In this document: piece by piece, positions 1-8,110 of the stretch | Position numbering within the stretch: the stretch's first letter is position 1 | How the letters are laid out: each line of letters starts with the position of its first letter | Assembly (NCBI RefSeq): GCF_030812885.1 | Contig: NZ_JAUSTO010000024.1 | Coordinates: 1 to 22,848, forward strand | DNA: 22,848 nt | Source: Moryella indoligenes | GTDB taxonomy: Bacteria; Bacillota; Clostridia; Lachnospirales; Lachnospiraceae | Direction: 5' to 3' | Position numbers and translations under genes: made by a program | Notes under the pieces: model-generated | The model's database searches: none | Told to the model about the DNA's origin: nothing | The model's input: the letters and a program-made list of their open reading frames with translations, nothing else

Positions 1-94
1 AATTCGATGGAACGCCGTGTGCGGTGAAAGCCGCACGCACGGTGTGGAGCGGGGGAAAATCCTGAGATAATTTCAAGGGATTACCTATCGCTAT
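1..94 (+). mobile_element. 3' end of a group II intron (domains V and VI)
   Basis: Bases 12-45 form a 34-nucleotide domain V: a CGC catalytic triad (13-15) pairs across to GTG at 42-44 with one G-T wobble, the stem GTGCGG/CCGCAC follows, and a GAAA tetraloop caps it. Bases 47-94 fold as domain VI: AGCG/CGCT at the base and AATCC/GGATT near the tip. A87 lies eight bases before the 3' end, where the branch-point adenosine of this class of ribozyme belongs. The intron ends with CTAT at about 94, and the next bases read straight into a maff2 coding sequence. The reverse transcriptase/maturase ORF and the 5' half would be left of the window. The exact splice point could be off by a base or two. 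Confidence 0.85.
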
Positions 95-195
95 CGGGTG
101 CAAAATCCCAGGGCATGAAGCAGCTCATGGCAGGAGGCGGTGTGGCGCTCATCGGCACCACCCTTGTTCCGCTCCTTGCCGGTCTTTTCGGTTGA
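95..195 (+). CDS. Maff2-family small membrane protein, 3' exon only (partial)
   Basis: Directly after the intron the frame reads GAKSQGMKQLMAGGG, then VALIGTTLVPLLAGLFG and a TGA stop. This is the conserved C-terminal half of Maff2 proteins: short, one or two membrane helices, encoded at the head of the conjugation module in Tn1549-like elements. Their role is not proven; size and position suggest a VirB2/TrbC-like pilin or channel subunit. The 5' exon is outside the window, so the protein can be made only if the group II intron splices. A bacterial group II intron sitting in a transfer gene recalls Tn5397, where an intron interrupts orf14. The neighbour downstream is the VirB6-like gene after a 110-base gap. 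Confidence 0.85.
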
Positions 196-305
196 AGATT
201 GATGTAATGGTAACCGCCGGACCGTAATATCCGGACCCGCAGGACAGGGGAGACGAAGAAAATAGAAGGGCTGGTCCTGCAGCCCTCCGGAAAGGAGAGA
301 ACCGC

Positions 306-1172
306 TTGGATGCACTCAAGGAAAAACTATTTGCATGGCTGAAAGAAATCCTCATTTCGGGCATCATGGATAACTTTAGCAGGACATTCACCAACTTAAA
401 CAGCAAGGTTGGGGAAGTGACGAATCAGCTTGCACAGTCGCCGACCAGCTTTGAACCCGGTGTATTTTCGATGATCCGAAACATCTCCGAGAATGTCATC
501 ATGCCGATCGCTGGACTGATCCTGACGTTCATCGCCTGCTACGAGCTGATCCAGCTCATCATCGCGCACAACAATCTCGCGAACTTTGAAACCTGGATCT
601 TTTTCAAGTGGGTGTTTAAGACATTTGTCGCGGTGACGCTGATCAGCAATACGTTCAATATCACGCTTGCCGTATTTGACGTGACAAGTTATGTGATCAG
701 TCAGTCTGGCGGTATCATTCAAAGCGGCACGGCTGTTGATGCGTCGGCGCTTGCCTCTGTGCAGGGAACGCTGGAGGCAATGGATTGCGGTGCGCTGTTT
801 GGGGTCTTCCTGCAAAGCTTTATCGTACAGTTTCTGTTCAATATCATTTCGGTCCTTATCTTCGTCATCGTATATGGGCGGATGATCGAGATCTATCTCA
901 TGATCAGTATGGCGCCGATCCCCTTTGCGACCTTCGGAAGCCACGAGCAGAGCATGGTCGGACAGAATTATCTACGGTCCCTGTTTGCCCTGGGATTCTA
1001 GGGATTTCTCATCATGATCTGTGTCGCAATCTACGCTGTCCTGATCCAGTCGGTTGCATTTTCCAGTGACATCATGGCGTCGCTCTGGAACGTGCTCGGA
1101 TATACGATGCTGCTCTGCTTTACGCTGTTTAAGACCGGGTCGCTTGCGAGAAGCATTCTTCATGCGCATTGA
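306..1172 (+). pseudogene. VirB6/TrbL-like conjugation channel protein, interrupted by in-frame TAG
   Basis: The start is TTG (306), preceded by an AGGAGAG ribosome site at 293-299; a 7-bp hairpin at 267-286 (AGGGCTG/CAGCCCT) lies just upstream and could affect initiation. The product is a multi-pass inner-membrane protein with hydrophobic helices around residues 60-80, 100-120, 175-205 and beyond, as in the VirB6/TrbL-like subunits of Gram-positive ICE channels. Codon 232 (999-1001) is TAG, but the same frame continues as GFLIMICVAIYAVLIQSV through two more hydrophobic stretches to a natural TGA at 1170-1172 (288 residues in all). Family members usually have Gln there, so CAG to TAG is the simplest cause. 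The truncated product would lack the last membrane segments. TAG suppression cannot be excluded from sequence. Confidence 0.85.
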
Positions 1173-1229
1173 TAAAAAGGCATGGCCGGCAAAGCTTTGC
1201 AAAACACAGAGAGGAGGAAGAAAACGTAA

Positions 1230-1655
1230 GTGGCAAGTTATATTTCGGTCCCGAGGGACCTCACAAAGGTAAAGAGCAAGGTCATGTTTAACCTGACCAA
1301 GCGGCAGCTGATCTGCTTTTCCTTGGCGGCACTCATCGGAGTACCGTCTTTTTTTCTGCTAAAGCGCACCGGGAATATCAGTCTTGCGGCGCTTGGCATG
1401 ATGGCGGTCATGATGCCGCTGTTCTTTTTTGCGATGTATGAGAAAAACGGGGAGCCTCTGGAGGTGATCCTGTTTCATTTCATCGAAGCGCAGTTTCTCA
1501 GGCCGAAGATCCGGGTGTACCGGACAGACAATTACTACGCCGCGCTGATGCGGCAGGCTAAGGCAGAAAAGGAGGTAGAGGAGATTGTTTCCAGGTATCA
1601 GGAACCTGTTCCGGCGAAAGGAAAGAAAAATCTATCAGGTGCCGGAAAATCTTAA
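1230..1655 (+). CDS. PrgI-family conjugal transfer membrane protein
   Basis: This is a 141-residue protein with a GTG start at 1230 and an AGGAGG at 1212-1217. The N-terminal VPRDLTKVKSKVMFNLTKRQL is the PrgI-family signature. Two adjacent membrane helices follow (about residues 28-46 and 50-69), then a cytoplasmic tail containing the typical HFIEAQFLRPKIRVYRT. PrgI proteins play the VirB3 role in Gram-positive type IV secretion: a small membrane partner of the VirB4 ATPase. The position between the VirB6-like gene and virB4 fits. The last 71 bases overlap the start of virB4 in another frame, which suggests translational coupling. Confidence 0.92.
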   Translation: MASYISVPRDLTKVKSKVMFNLTKRQLICFSLAALIGVPSFFLLKRTGNISLAALGMMAVMMPLFFFAMYEKNGEPLEVILFHFIEAQFLRPKIRVYRTDNYYAALMRQAKAEKEVEEIVSRYQEPVPAKGKKNLSGAGKS

Positions 1656-4155
1656 TTGCAGAGAACGGAGAAAGATCGCGGAGATCATCCGGAATGCGCA
1701 GCGTGATGACGGGATTCCGCGCACGACCCAGCAGAGCATCCCGTTTGACCGGATGTTTCAGGACGGCATCTGCCGCGTCGGGAAAGACTATTACACGAAG
1801 ACCATCCAGTTTCAGGACATCAATTACCTGCTCGCCCAGCAGGACGATCAGAAGGAAATCTTTGAGGAGTGGTGCTCGTTTCTCAACTTTTTTGACAGCT
1901 CCGTCCATTTTGAGCTGAGTTTCATGAACATGGCGACGGACTCGGAGAAGTTTAAGGCGGGGATCGCGATCCGGCACCAGAAGGATGCCTACAACGACAT
2001 GCGCGACGAATACACGGGCATGCTCATGCATCAGATGGAGGCCGGCAACAATGGTCTGACCAAGACAAAATATCTGACCTTCGGCATTCACGCGGACGGC
2101 ATGAAGACAGCAAAGCCGCGGCTCATCCATATCGAGATGGATCTTCTCAATAACTTCAAGCGCCTTGGCGTTCAGGCCAAAACACTGGACGGATCGGAGC
2201 GGCTGATGCTCATGCATCAGATCTTTCACATGGGAAGCGACGAGAAGTTCTTTTTTGACTGGGGACTGCTGGCACCGTCCGGGCTTTCGGTGAAGGACTT
2301 CATTGCGCCGTCTGCGCTGAATTTCAAGACGGGAAGAGTTTTCCAGATGGGCAATCTGTACTGTGGGATGAGTTTTCTCTCCATCACAGCCTCGGACATC
2401 AGCGATCAGATGCTGGCTGACTTCTTATCCATCGAGTCGTCGGAAGTCGTGACCATGCATATGCAGTCCGTGGATCAGACCGAGGCGGTCAAGAAGGTGA
2501 AGCACACCATCACGGAGCTGGACCGGTCCAAGATCGAGGAACAGAAGAAGGCGGTCCGCTCCGGCTACGACATGGATATTATCCCGTCGGATCTCGCAAC
2601 CTATGGCAATGACGCCAAGGCGCTGCTCAAGGAACTGCAGAGCCAGAACGAGCGCATGTTCCTTCTCACGTTTCTTATTCTCAGCACGGGAAAGACCGAG
2701 CAGGAACTGGAAAACAACATTTTCCAGGCAAACAGCATCGCACAGAAGCATAATTGCAACCTGGTGCGGCTTGATTTTCAGCAGGAGCAGGGACTCATGT
2801 CATCCCTGCCGCTTGCGCATAACGAGATCGAGATTCAGCGGGCAATGACGACGAGCAGTACGGCGATCTTTATTCCCTTTACCACGCAGGAACTCTTCCA
2901 GACCGGCACAGGCGCGCTGTACTACGGCCTGAATGCCCTCTCCAACAACCTCATCATGGTGGATCGGAAGAAGCTCAAAAACCCGAATGGGCTAATCCTT
3001 GGGACACCCGGATCCGGCAAATCGTTTGCTGCAAAGAGGGAGATCGCGAATGCCTTCCTCGTGACGGATGACGATATCATCATCTCTGATCCGGAGGCGG
3101 AGTATTCGGCACTGGTCCGGCGTTTCGACGGGCAGGTCATCAAGATCGCGCCGACGAGCGACCAGTACATCAATCCGATGGATATCAACATGAACTATTC
3201 GGATGACGACAACCCGATCGCCCTGAAGGCGGATTTTATTCTGTCGCTGTGCGAGCTGATCGTCGGCGGGAAGGAAGGCCTGAATCCGGTGGAGAAAACG
3301 GTCATCGACCGGTGCATTCGCCAGATCTACAACCGGTACTTTGAACATCCGGGACCGGAAAACATGCCGCTTCTCGAGGATCTCTACAATGCGCTTTTAC
3401 AGCAGCCGGAGCCGGAGGCAAAGAATGTCGCGACGGCGCTGGAAATCTATGTGCGCGGTTCGCTCAATGTCTTCAACCACCGGACGAACGTTGACATCCA
3501 CAACCGCCTCGTCTGCTATGACATCAAGGATCTCGGAAAACAGCTGAAAAAGATCGGGATGCTGGTCGTGCAGGATCAGGTCTGGGGGAGAGTGACGGAG
3601 AACCGAAGTGAGGGAAAATCGACGCGCTACTACATGGATGAAATGCATCTGCTTCTGCGTGAGGAACAGACGGCGGCGTACACGGTGGAAATCTGGAAGC
3701 GCTTCCGGAAATGGGGCGGCATTCCGACCGGGATCACCCAGAACGTCAAGGATCTACTGGCTTCAAAGGAAGTGGAAAACATCTTTGAGAACAGCGATTT
3801 CATCCTGATGCTGAATCAGGCAGTCGGCGACCGGGGAATCCTCGCAAAACAGCTCAACATCAGCCCGCATCAGCTTTCCTATGTCACACATTCCGGCGAG
3901 GGCGAAGGGCTTCTGTTCTATGGCAACGTCGCGATTCCATTTGTGGACCGCTTCCCGAAGAACACGGAGCTTTACAAGGCGATGACGACGAAGCTGGCCG
4001 AGATAACGCCGGAGGCAGAAGCAAAAAGTCAGCCTTCAGCAGAAGAGGAAAGCCGGGAAGGAGCTTCCCAAAACAAAGAGCTGAAAGCAGACCGCCAGAC
4101 TATGGATGAGATGACAACAAACGCGGGAAAACAGGTCCGGACGCCGGACAGATGA
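1585..4155 (+). CDS. VirB4-type conjugative transfer ATPase
   Basis: This is an intact 856-residue AAA+ ATPase that energises the conjugation channel at the cytoplasmic face of the membrane. The Walker A motif GTPGSGKS is at residues 473-480 and the Walker B YYMDEMHLLL places its Asp-Glu at 685-686. The N-terminal half (about 30-400) is the VirB4/CagE N-domain. The chosen start is TTG at 1585, with AAGGAGG about ten bases upstream, inside the end of prgI; an in-frame GTG further down (near residue 19) is the alternative. The acidic, low-complexity C-terminus (about 800-856) is likely disordered. The stop is ten bases before the NlpC/P60 gene, so they form one transcription unit. Confidence 0.95.
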   Translation: MFPGIRNLFRRKERKIYQVPENLNCRERRKIAEIIRNAQRDDGIPRTTQQSIPFDRMFQDGICRVGKDYYTKTIQFQDINYLLAQQDDQKEIFEEWCSFLNFFDSSVHFELSFMNMATDSEKFKAGIAIRHQKDAYNDMRDEYTGMLMHQMEAGNNGLTKTKYLTFGIHADGMKTAKPRLIHIEMDLLNNFKRLGVQAKTLDGSERLMLMHQIFHMGSDEKFFFDWGLLAPSGLSVKDFIAPSALNFKTGRVFQMGNLYCGMSFLSITASDISDQMLADFLSIESSEVVTMHMQSVDQTEAVKKVKHTITELDRSKIEEQKKAVRSGYDMDIIPSDLATYGNDAKALLKELQSQNERMFLLTFLILSTGKTEQELENNIFQANSIAQKHNCNLVRLDFQQEQGLMSSLPLAHNEIEIQRAMTTSSTAIFIPFTTQELFQTGTGALYYGLNALSNNLIMVDRKKLKNPNGLILGTPGSGKSFAAKREIANAFLVTDDDIIISDPEAEYSALVRRFDGQVIKIAPTSDQYINPMDINMNYSDDDNPIALKADFILSLCELIVGGKEGLNPVEKTVIDRCIRQIYNRYFEHPGPENMPLLEDLYNALLQQPEPEAKNVATALEIYVRGSLNVFNHRTNVDIHNRLVCYDIKDLGKQLKKIGMLVVQDQVWGRVTENRSEGKSTRYYMDEMHLLLREEQTAAYTVEIWKRFRKWGGIPTGITQNVKDLLASKEVENIFENSDFILMLNQAVGDRGILAKQLNISPHQLSYVTHSGEGEGLLFYGNVAIPFVDRFPKNTELYKAMTTKLAEITPEAEAKSQPSAEEESREGASQNKELKADRQTMDEMTTNAGKQVRTPDR

Positions 4156-4165
4156 GAGGTGAATC

Positions 4166-6028
4166 ATGACAAGTCATGTGGACACCGTCAATCCTGACGC
4201 AGAGCACGGATTCCGGAAAGAGAAAGAAGAGGAGGGAAACAAGACGAGGGCACCGAGCCACGGACGGAAGCTGAAGAATGCATCTTCCTCAAAACGCGCT
4301 GCCGGAGCCAAGTTCCGCCAGGACAAGGCGGATCTTTCGATGAGCGCGGAAGAGAGAAAAGCGCTGGCAAAGAAGAAACGCTCCCATGAGAAGGCGGCAA
4401 GGAAGGAATTTCTTGATACAAGGGCAGCACATGATGCTGTGGACCGTGCCAATGAAGATGAAAATGCCGGGACGGAGGCGCTGAACCGGGGAACAGAAGC
4501 TGCCGAAACCGGTATGCGGGCGGCGGAAAACCATTATTATGGGAAAAAGCTGAAGTCTGCTTCAGAAAGACAGCGAAGAGCAGCAGCGGCAGAATCATCT
4601 GTGGGAAGTACAGCATCAGAAACCAACGCTATGAAATGGGCGGACTTTGGAAAATATGTAAAAAACAGCTCCAGCTATGCTGCAAGGATGGGAAAAACCG
4701 CCAGGAAAGCTTCGGAAAAAGCGGCCGCCACAGAGCTCAGCGCAGGCGCGGAAGGAAAAGCCGCGCAGCACCGGCTCATGAAGAAGGAATTCCAGAGAGC
4801 GGCGAATCAGAAGGCCTCGGCGGAAGCCGCAAATTCTGTGGGGAGTCTTGGCAGAAAGTTTACGGACAAGGCAGAGGACCTTGTGGGCAAAATCGGAGAG
4901 TGGGTTACCGAGCATTTTTCGGAATATCGCCCGGTTCTGCTTGCCGCAGCTGCTGTTTTGATCGCCGTGATGACCATCGCGGGCGGAGCCTCAAGCGGAC
5001 ATCTTATCTCAAGCCTTTTTGGAAGCGGGTCGGTAGCATCGTCGTATACGGCAGAGGACGCGGACATCAAGACGGTCAATCAGGATTACAAGGATCTGGA
5101 AGCGGATCTACAGAAGACGGTAGACCGCATCGAATCCGACCATCCGGGATATGATGAGTACCGCTATACTCTCTCCGAGATCGGGCATGATCCCTATGAA
5201 CTTGCCGCCATGCTGACGGTTCTCTACGAGAGCTACAAGCCGGAGGAGGTCCAGGGAAAGCTAAAGGAGATCTTTGACAGGCAGTACGAGCTGGAGCTCG
5301 TGCCAGAGACGGAGATCCGCATCAGGACAGAGACCAGAACCGGACACCGCACCGTGCACAATCCCGACGGGACAACAGACCGCGAGGAATATACGTACGA
5401 GGTGGAAGTGGAGTATGAGTATCACATCCTGAATGTCACCTTGAGCAATGCTTCGATGGACAACGTTGTCACTGAAATCGGGTTTACCGAGGATCAGATG
5501 GAGAGATACCTTCTGCTTAAGGAGACCTACGGGAACAAGAAATACCTCTTCGAGGACGACATTTATGCAAATCCGGAGGCAGACGGCGGCGGATCATCCG
5601 GAGGAACATCCGGCGGTGAAAGCTACAAGCCAAGTGGAGAGGCACTCACGGATACGCAGTTTGCGGCGATGTGGCAGGAAGCATCCAAATATCTTGGCAG
5701 AGCTTATGTATGGGGAGGATCCAGCCCGTCAACGGGTTTTGACTGCAGCGGCTTTGTCTGCTGGGTCATCAATCATTCCGGTGTGGGAAATGTCGGCAGG
5801 ACAACGGCAGAAGGACTCCGGCAGTGGACGGATCCCATCCCCGCGTCAGAGCGGCAGCCGGGAGACATCATCTATTTTCAGGGAACGTATGATACGCCGG
5901 GTGCAAGTCATGTCGGGATTTATATCGGCGATGGGAAAATGATTCACTGCGGCGATCCGATCAAAGTCTCTAACGTGGACAGCGGCTATTTTAAGCAGCA
6001 TTTTCTGGGCTACGGGAGAATTCCGTAA
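4166..6028 (+). CDS. Membrane-anchored NlpC/P60 peptidoglycan hydrolase of the conjugation module
   Basis: This 620-residue protein cuts the cell wall to let the channel through. It has a long, very basic, Ala/Lys/Glu-rich cytoplasmic region (1-250), a single membrane helix (about 255-275, PVLLAAAAVLIAVMTIAGGA), an extracellular region with charged, coil-like segments, a Gly/Ser linker (about 473-487), and a C-terminal NlpC/P60 domain. The catalytic set is visible: Cys527 in DCSGF, His582 in ASHVGIYIG and His594 in MIHCGD. Tn916 Orf14 (CwlT) has the same job and also ends in NlpC/P60, but carries an extra lysozyme-like domain that I do not recognise here. The start ATG has a GAGAGGTG ribosome site. 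A roughly 140-base gap follows before DUF4315. Confidence 0.93.
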   Translation: MTSHVDTVNPDAEHGFRKEKEEEGNKTRAPSHGRKLKNASSSKRAAGAKFRQDKADLSMSAEERKALAKKKRSHEKAARKEFLDTRAAHDAVDRANEDENAGTEALNRGTEAAETGMRAAENHYYGKKLKSASERQRRAAAAESSVGSTASETNAMKWADFGKYVKNSSSYAARMGKTARKASEKAAATELSAGAEGKAAQHRLMKKEFQRAANQKASAEAANSVGSLGRKFTDKAEDLVGKIGEWVTEHFSEYRPVLLAAAAVLIAVMTIAGGASSGHLISSLFGSGSVASSYTAEDADIKTVNQDYKDLEADLQKTVDRIESDHPGYDEYRYTLSEIGHDPYELAAMLTVLYESYKPEEVQGKLKEIFDRQYELELVPETEIRIRTETRTGHRTVHNPDGTTDREEYTYEVEVEYEYHILNVTLSNASMDNVVTEIGFTEDQMERYLLLKETYGNKKYLFEDDIYANPEADGGGSSGGTSGGESYKPSGEALTDTQFAAMWQEASKYLGRAYVWGGSSPSTGFDCSGFVCWVINHSGVGNVGRTTAEGLRQWTDPIPASERQPGDIIYFQGTYDTPGASHVGIYIGDGKMIHCGDPIKVSNVDSGYFKQHFLGYGRIP

Positions 6029-6034
6029 GAATAG

Positions 6035-6157
6035 ATGTTAAGCGGAGCATTGGTACGTACTATCCCAAGTCTGTGGGCAGGTCCCGGACGGATGAGAAAA
6101 GGAAATATGACACTGGTGACAGGGATTCGAGGCGGAGTGCTTTGGAGCTCTTTTTAA
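6035..6157 (+). CDS. Possible 40-residue ORF between the wall hydrolase and DUF4315 genes
   Basis: ATG at 6035 opens a frame of 40 codons (MLSGALVRTIPSLWAG at its start) that ends at TAA 6155-6157, just before the ribosome site of the DUF4315 gene. There is no clear Shine-Dalgarno sequence and I recognise no family. It fills nearly all of an otherwise empty 142-base spacer. It may be chance, or a leader peptide. Confidence 0.2.
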   Translation: MLSGALVRTIPSLWAGPGRMRKGNMTLVTGIRGGVLWSSF

Positions 6158-6170
6158 TGGAGGAAAACGA

Positions 6171-6611
6171 ATGTACGAAAAACTCGACAAGCTGCGCGAG
6201 GAAGTAAGGCGCGCGGAAAAAAGAAAGAAGTACGCTGATGAAAAGTTTAACACGCTGCAGGAGAAGCTCCGGGAGGCGGAGAGTATGCAGATCCTCGCGG
6301 ATGTTGGTGCGATGCATCTGACACCGGAGCAGGTCGCTATCTTCCTTTCCATGGCGGCATCCGGCAAGCTTCCGAAGGTCAACCCGGATGGCAGCATAGA
6401 GCAGGAGAATGCAGACGGGTCCGGAGATGAACCACCGAAAATGTCCGGACAGGAGGAGACAATGGCGGGTGAGCCTAATCCGGAGGAGAGTTTCACAGAA
6501 GGCTTTCGGTTTACGAACGAGAAACGTACGGGAAACGGATCAGAAGAGAATACGGATTTTGATGCGGAGGACGATGACGAATATGGAAAGGAGGACGAGC
6601 TTGATGGGTAA
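6171..6611 (+). CDS. DUF4315-family protein
   Basis: This is a 146-residue protein. Residues 1-45 (LDKLREEVRRAEKRKKYADE onward) form a charged coiled coil, followed by ADVGAMHLTPEQVAIFLSMA, the conserved DUF4315 core. The tail (about 75-146) is acidic and low-complexity. DUF4315 genes sit next to DUF4366 genes in Tn1549-like conjugation modules; no biochemical role is known to me. The start has GGAGG eight or so bases upstream. The stop overlaps the next start by eight bases, showing translational coupling with the DUF4366 gene. Confidence 0.88.
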   Translation: MYEKLDKLREEVRRAEKRKKYADEKFNTLQEKLREAESMQILADVGAMHLTPEQVAIFLSMAASGKLPKVNPDGSIEQENADGSGDEPPKMSGQEETMAGEPNPEESFTEGFRFTNEKRTGNGSEENTDFDAEDDDEYGKEDELDG

Positions 6612-7440
6612 GATCAGTTTCAGACCGCAACTTGTGGCTGCAGCGATGCTTTCTGCAGTACTTGCCGGATCATTCCCGGTGACGGCATTTGCCAATACGG
6701 GGAAGGAAGCCGATTGTATCTGTGAGACAAGGTGCGGGGAGGAAAGTGTCAACGAGGAGTGCCCGGTCTGCAGAAGCGATATCACACTCTGCCAGGGTAC
6801 AGAGCCGGAGAAAGCAGAAGAAAGCACGAAAGCAGCGACGGAATCTGTGCCGGAACCGGAGGAACCGCTCACACCGGATGGCAATATGAACCTTGTGGAT
6901 GATTACGGAGATCATGAAGCATCCGGAAAGCAGTTCATCACGCTGACGACAAAGAATGGCAATTACTTCTATCTGATCATTGACCGCGATGACTCCGGGA
7001 AGGAGACCGTGCACTTTCTGAATCAGGTGGATGAGTCGGATCTTCTTTCCCTTATGGATAAAGAGGAAGTGAAGGAATATACCACCCGGCAGGATGAGGA
7101 GAGCATGGAAGACAAGCTCAAGGAAGAGAAAGCTGCCAAGGAGAGCAGTTCGGCAGAACCGGCGCAGTCCGCGCAAGCACCGAAGGAGACAAAGCCCAAG
7201 GAGAAGAAGACGCCATCAGTTCCGGTTGGAACGCTGGTGCTGCTTGTTTTGACCGGCTTTGCGGCCATCGGTGCCTACGTGTATAAGAAGATCGGAAAGA
7301 AAAATAAGAAAGACGACCGGCCGGATCCGGACGCGGATTATCAGGAGGGCGAAGAGGAAGATTATCTGAAAGATATTGAGGAGGATGAAGGCAAACCGGA
7401 AGAAGCCGTTGAAAGCCAGGACAATGGTTCAGATGTCTGA
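6604..7440 (+). CDS. DUF4366-family exported, membrane-anchored protein
   Basis: This is a 278-residue surface protein. The start ATG (6604) is preceded by AAAGGAGG and gives a clean signal peptide (residues 1-30, with AFA before the likely cut). Next comes a Cys-rich patch (CICETRCG and CPVC, about residues 37-57) that may bind metal or form disulfides. A DUF4366 core follows (about 95-165, containing ITLTTKNGNYFYLIIDRD), then a Lys/Ala/Glu-rich stalk, one membrane helix (about 206-226) and a basic then acidic cytoplasmic tail. Longer in-frame openings upstream lack the signal peptide and are shadows of DUF4315. It is the last gene of the conjugation block. Confidence 0.9.
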   Translation: MGKISFRPQLVAAAMLSAVLAGSFPVTAFANTGKEADCICETRCGEESVNEECPVCRSDITLCQGTEPEKAEESTKAATESVPEPEEPLTPDGNMNLVDDYGDHEASGKQFITLTTKNGNYFYLIIDRDDSGKETVHFLNQVDESDLLSLMDKEEVKEYTTRQDEESMEDKLKEEKAAKESSSAEPAQSAQAPKETKPKEKKTPSVPVGTLVLLVLTGFAAIGAYVYKKIGKKNKKDDRPDPDADYQEGEEEDYLKDIEEDEGKPEEAVESQDNGSDV

Positions 7441-7541
7441 GAAAGGACCTTTCCCTACCCATAGAGGATGCTGGCACAGGGAGAAGTATTCATTGTTCTC
7501 CTTGACATTTTATGCTATGTTCGATTTGTGCGCATGATTGG

Positions 7542-7566
7542 TTGAGGCCGCAAATTGCGACCTCAA
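7542..7566. promoter_or_regulatory. 25-bp near-perfect palindrome upstream of DUF3784 gene
   Basis: Arms TTGAGGCCGCAA and TTGCGACCTCAA flank a central A, with one mismatched pair. It lies 84 bases before the DUF3784 start and 35 bases after a TTGACA (7502-7507) that could be a -35 box, although I see no good -10 at the right distance. It could be an operator for a dimeric regulator or a hairpin; only a short T run (GTTTT) follows, so a terminator is less likely. The rest of the 7441-7649 spacer holds two weaker hairpins (7441-7453 and 7479-7501). Confidence 0.5.
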
Positions 7567-7649
7567 GTTTTGAGATATTGCAAGAGCAGTGATCACGAGC
7601 GTGGTAAATGATACATAGTCAGTGTAAGTGAATGGAGAAGAAGGGGTAA

Positions 7650-7982
7650 ATGAATATGTCGTTAAAGGAATCCTGCATAATCCCGGGCCTGGTAATGGCT
7701 GCCATTTTCTTTTTGATTGGGTTCTTGTTTTACAGATCAAACGGGAAAGCAGCGAACTTCTTAACAGGCTATAATATGAAGTCCGCTGAAGAACGCAAAA
7801 AATATGATGAGAAGAAAATGTGCAAGGACTACGGAAAACGGATGATGCTATGGCCGATTCCCTTTTTCATTGGAGCTGTTATTGACTTCATTTTTCCTAT
7901 AAAGGGAATATTGATCGCGTGGGTCATATGGTCAGGCATGTTTATCCTTTTACTGATCGAAAGACATAAAAGAGAAAGATAA
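7650..7982 (+). CDS. DUF3784-family membrane protein
   Basis: This is a 110-residue protein with three predicted membrane helices (about 10-28, 67-83 and 88-103). The loop after helix 1 contains NFLTGYNMKSAEERKKYDEK, the hallmark of DUF3784, a family common in Clostridia and of unknown function. An AAGGGG ribosome site precedes the ATG. Base composition is clearly AT-richer than the conjugation genes, so this looks like cargo that arrived separately. Downstream, 7983-8110 holds no gene. Confidence 0.85.
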   Translation: MNMSLKESCIIPGLVMAAIFFLIGFLFYRSNGKAANFLTGYNMKSAEERKKYDEKKMCKDYGKRMMLWPIPFFIGAVIDFIFPIKGILIAWVIWSGMFILLLIERHKRER

Positions 7983-8110
7983 ATCTTGCTAATGTTTGTC
8001 AAGCAGATTTTTGAAGATTTCGAGAACCTTGAGAATAAAAAAGAGAGTAACCTTAATAAGACCTGCTGTTGCAGGCCGGCAGTTAACGGCTATAATGAAA
8101 GCGGACGGAT

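Noticed and set aside
396..944. 182-codon minus-strand frame
   Set aside because: It is antisense to the VirB6-like gene, with a highly charged composition typical of reverse-strand shadows.
1558..2229. 223-codon minus-strand frame
   Set aside because: It is a shadow of the VirB4 N-terminal domain in GC-rich sequence; it has no ribosome site and no family.
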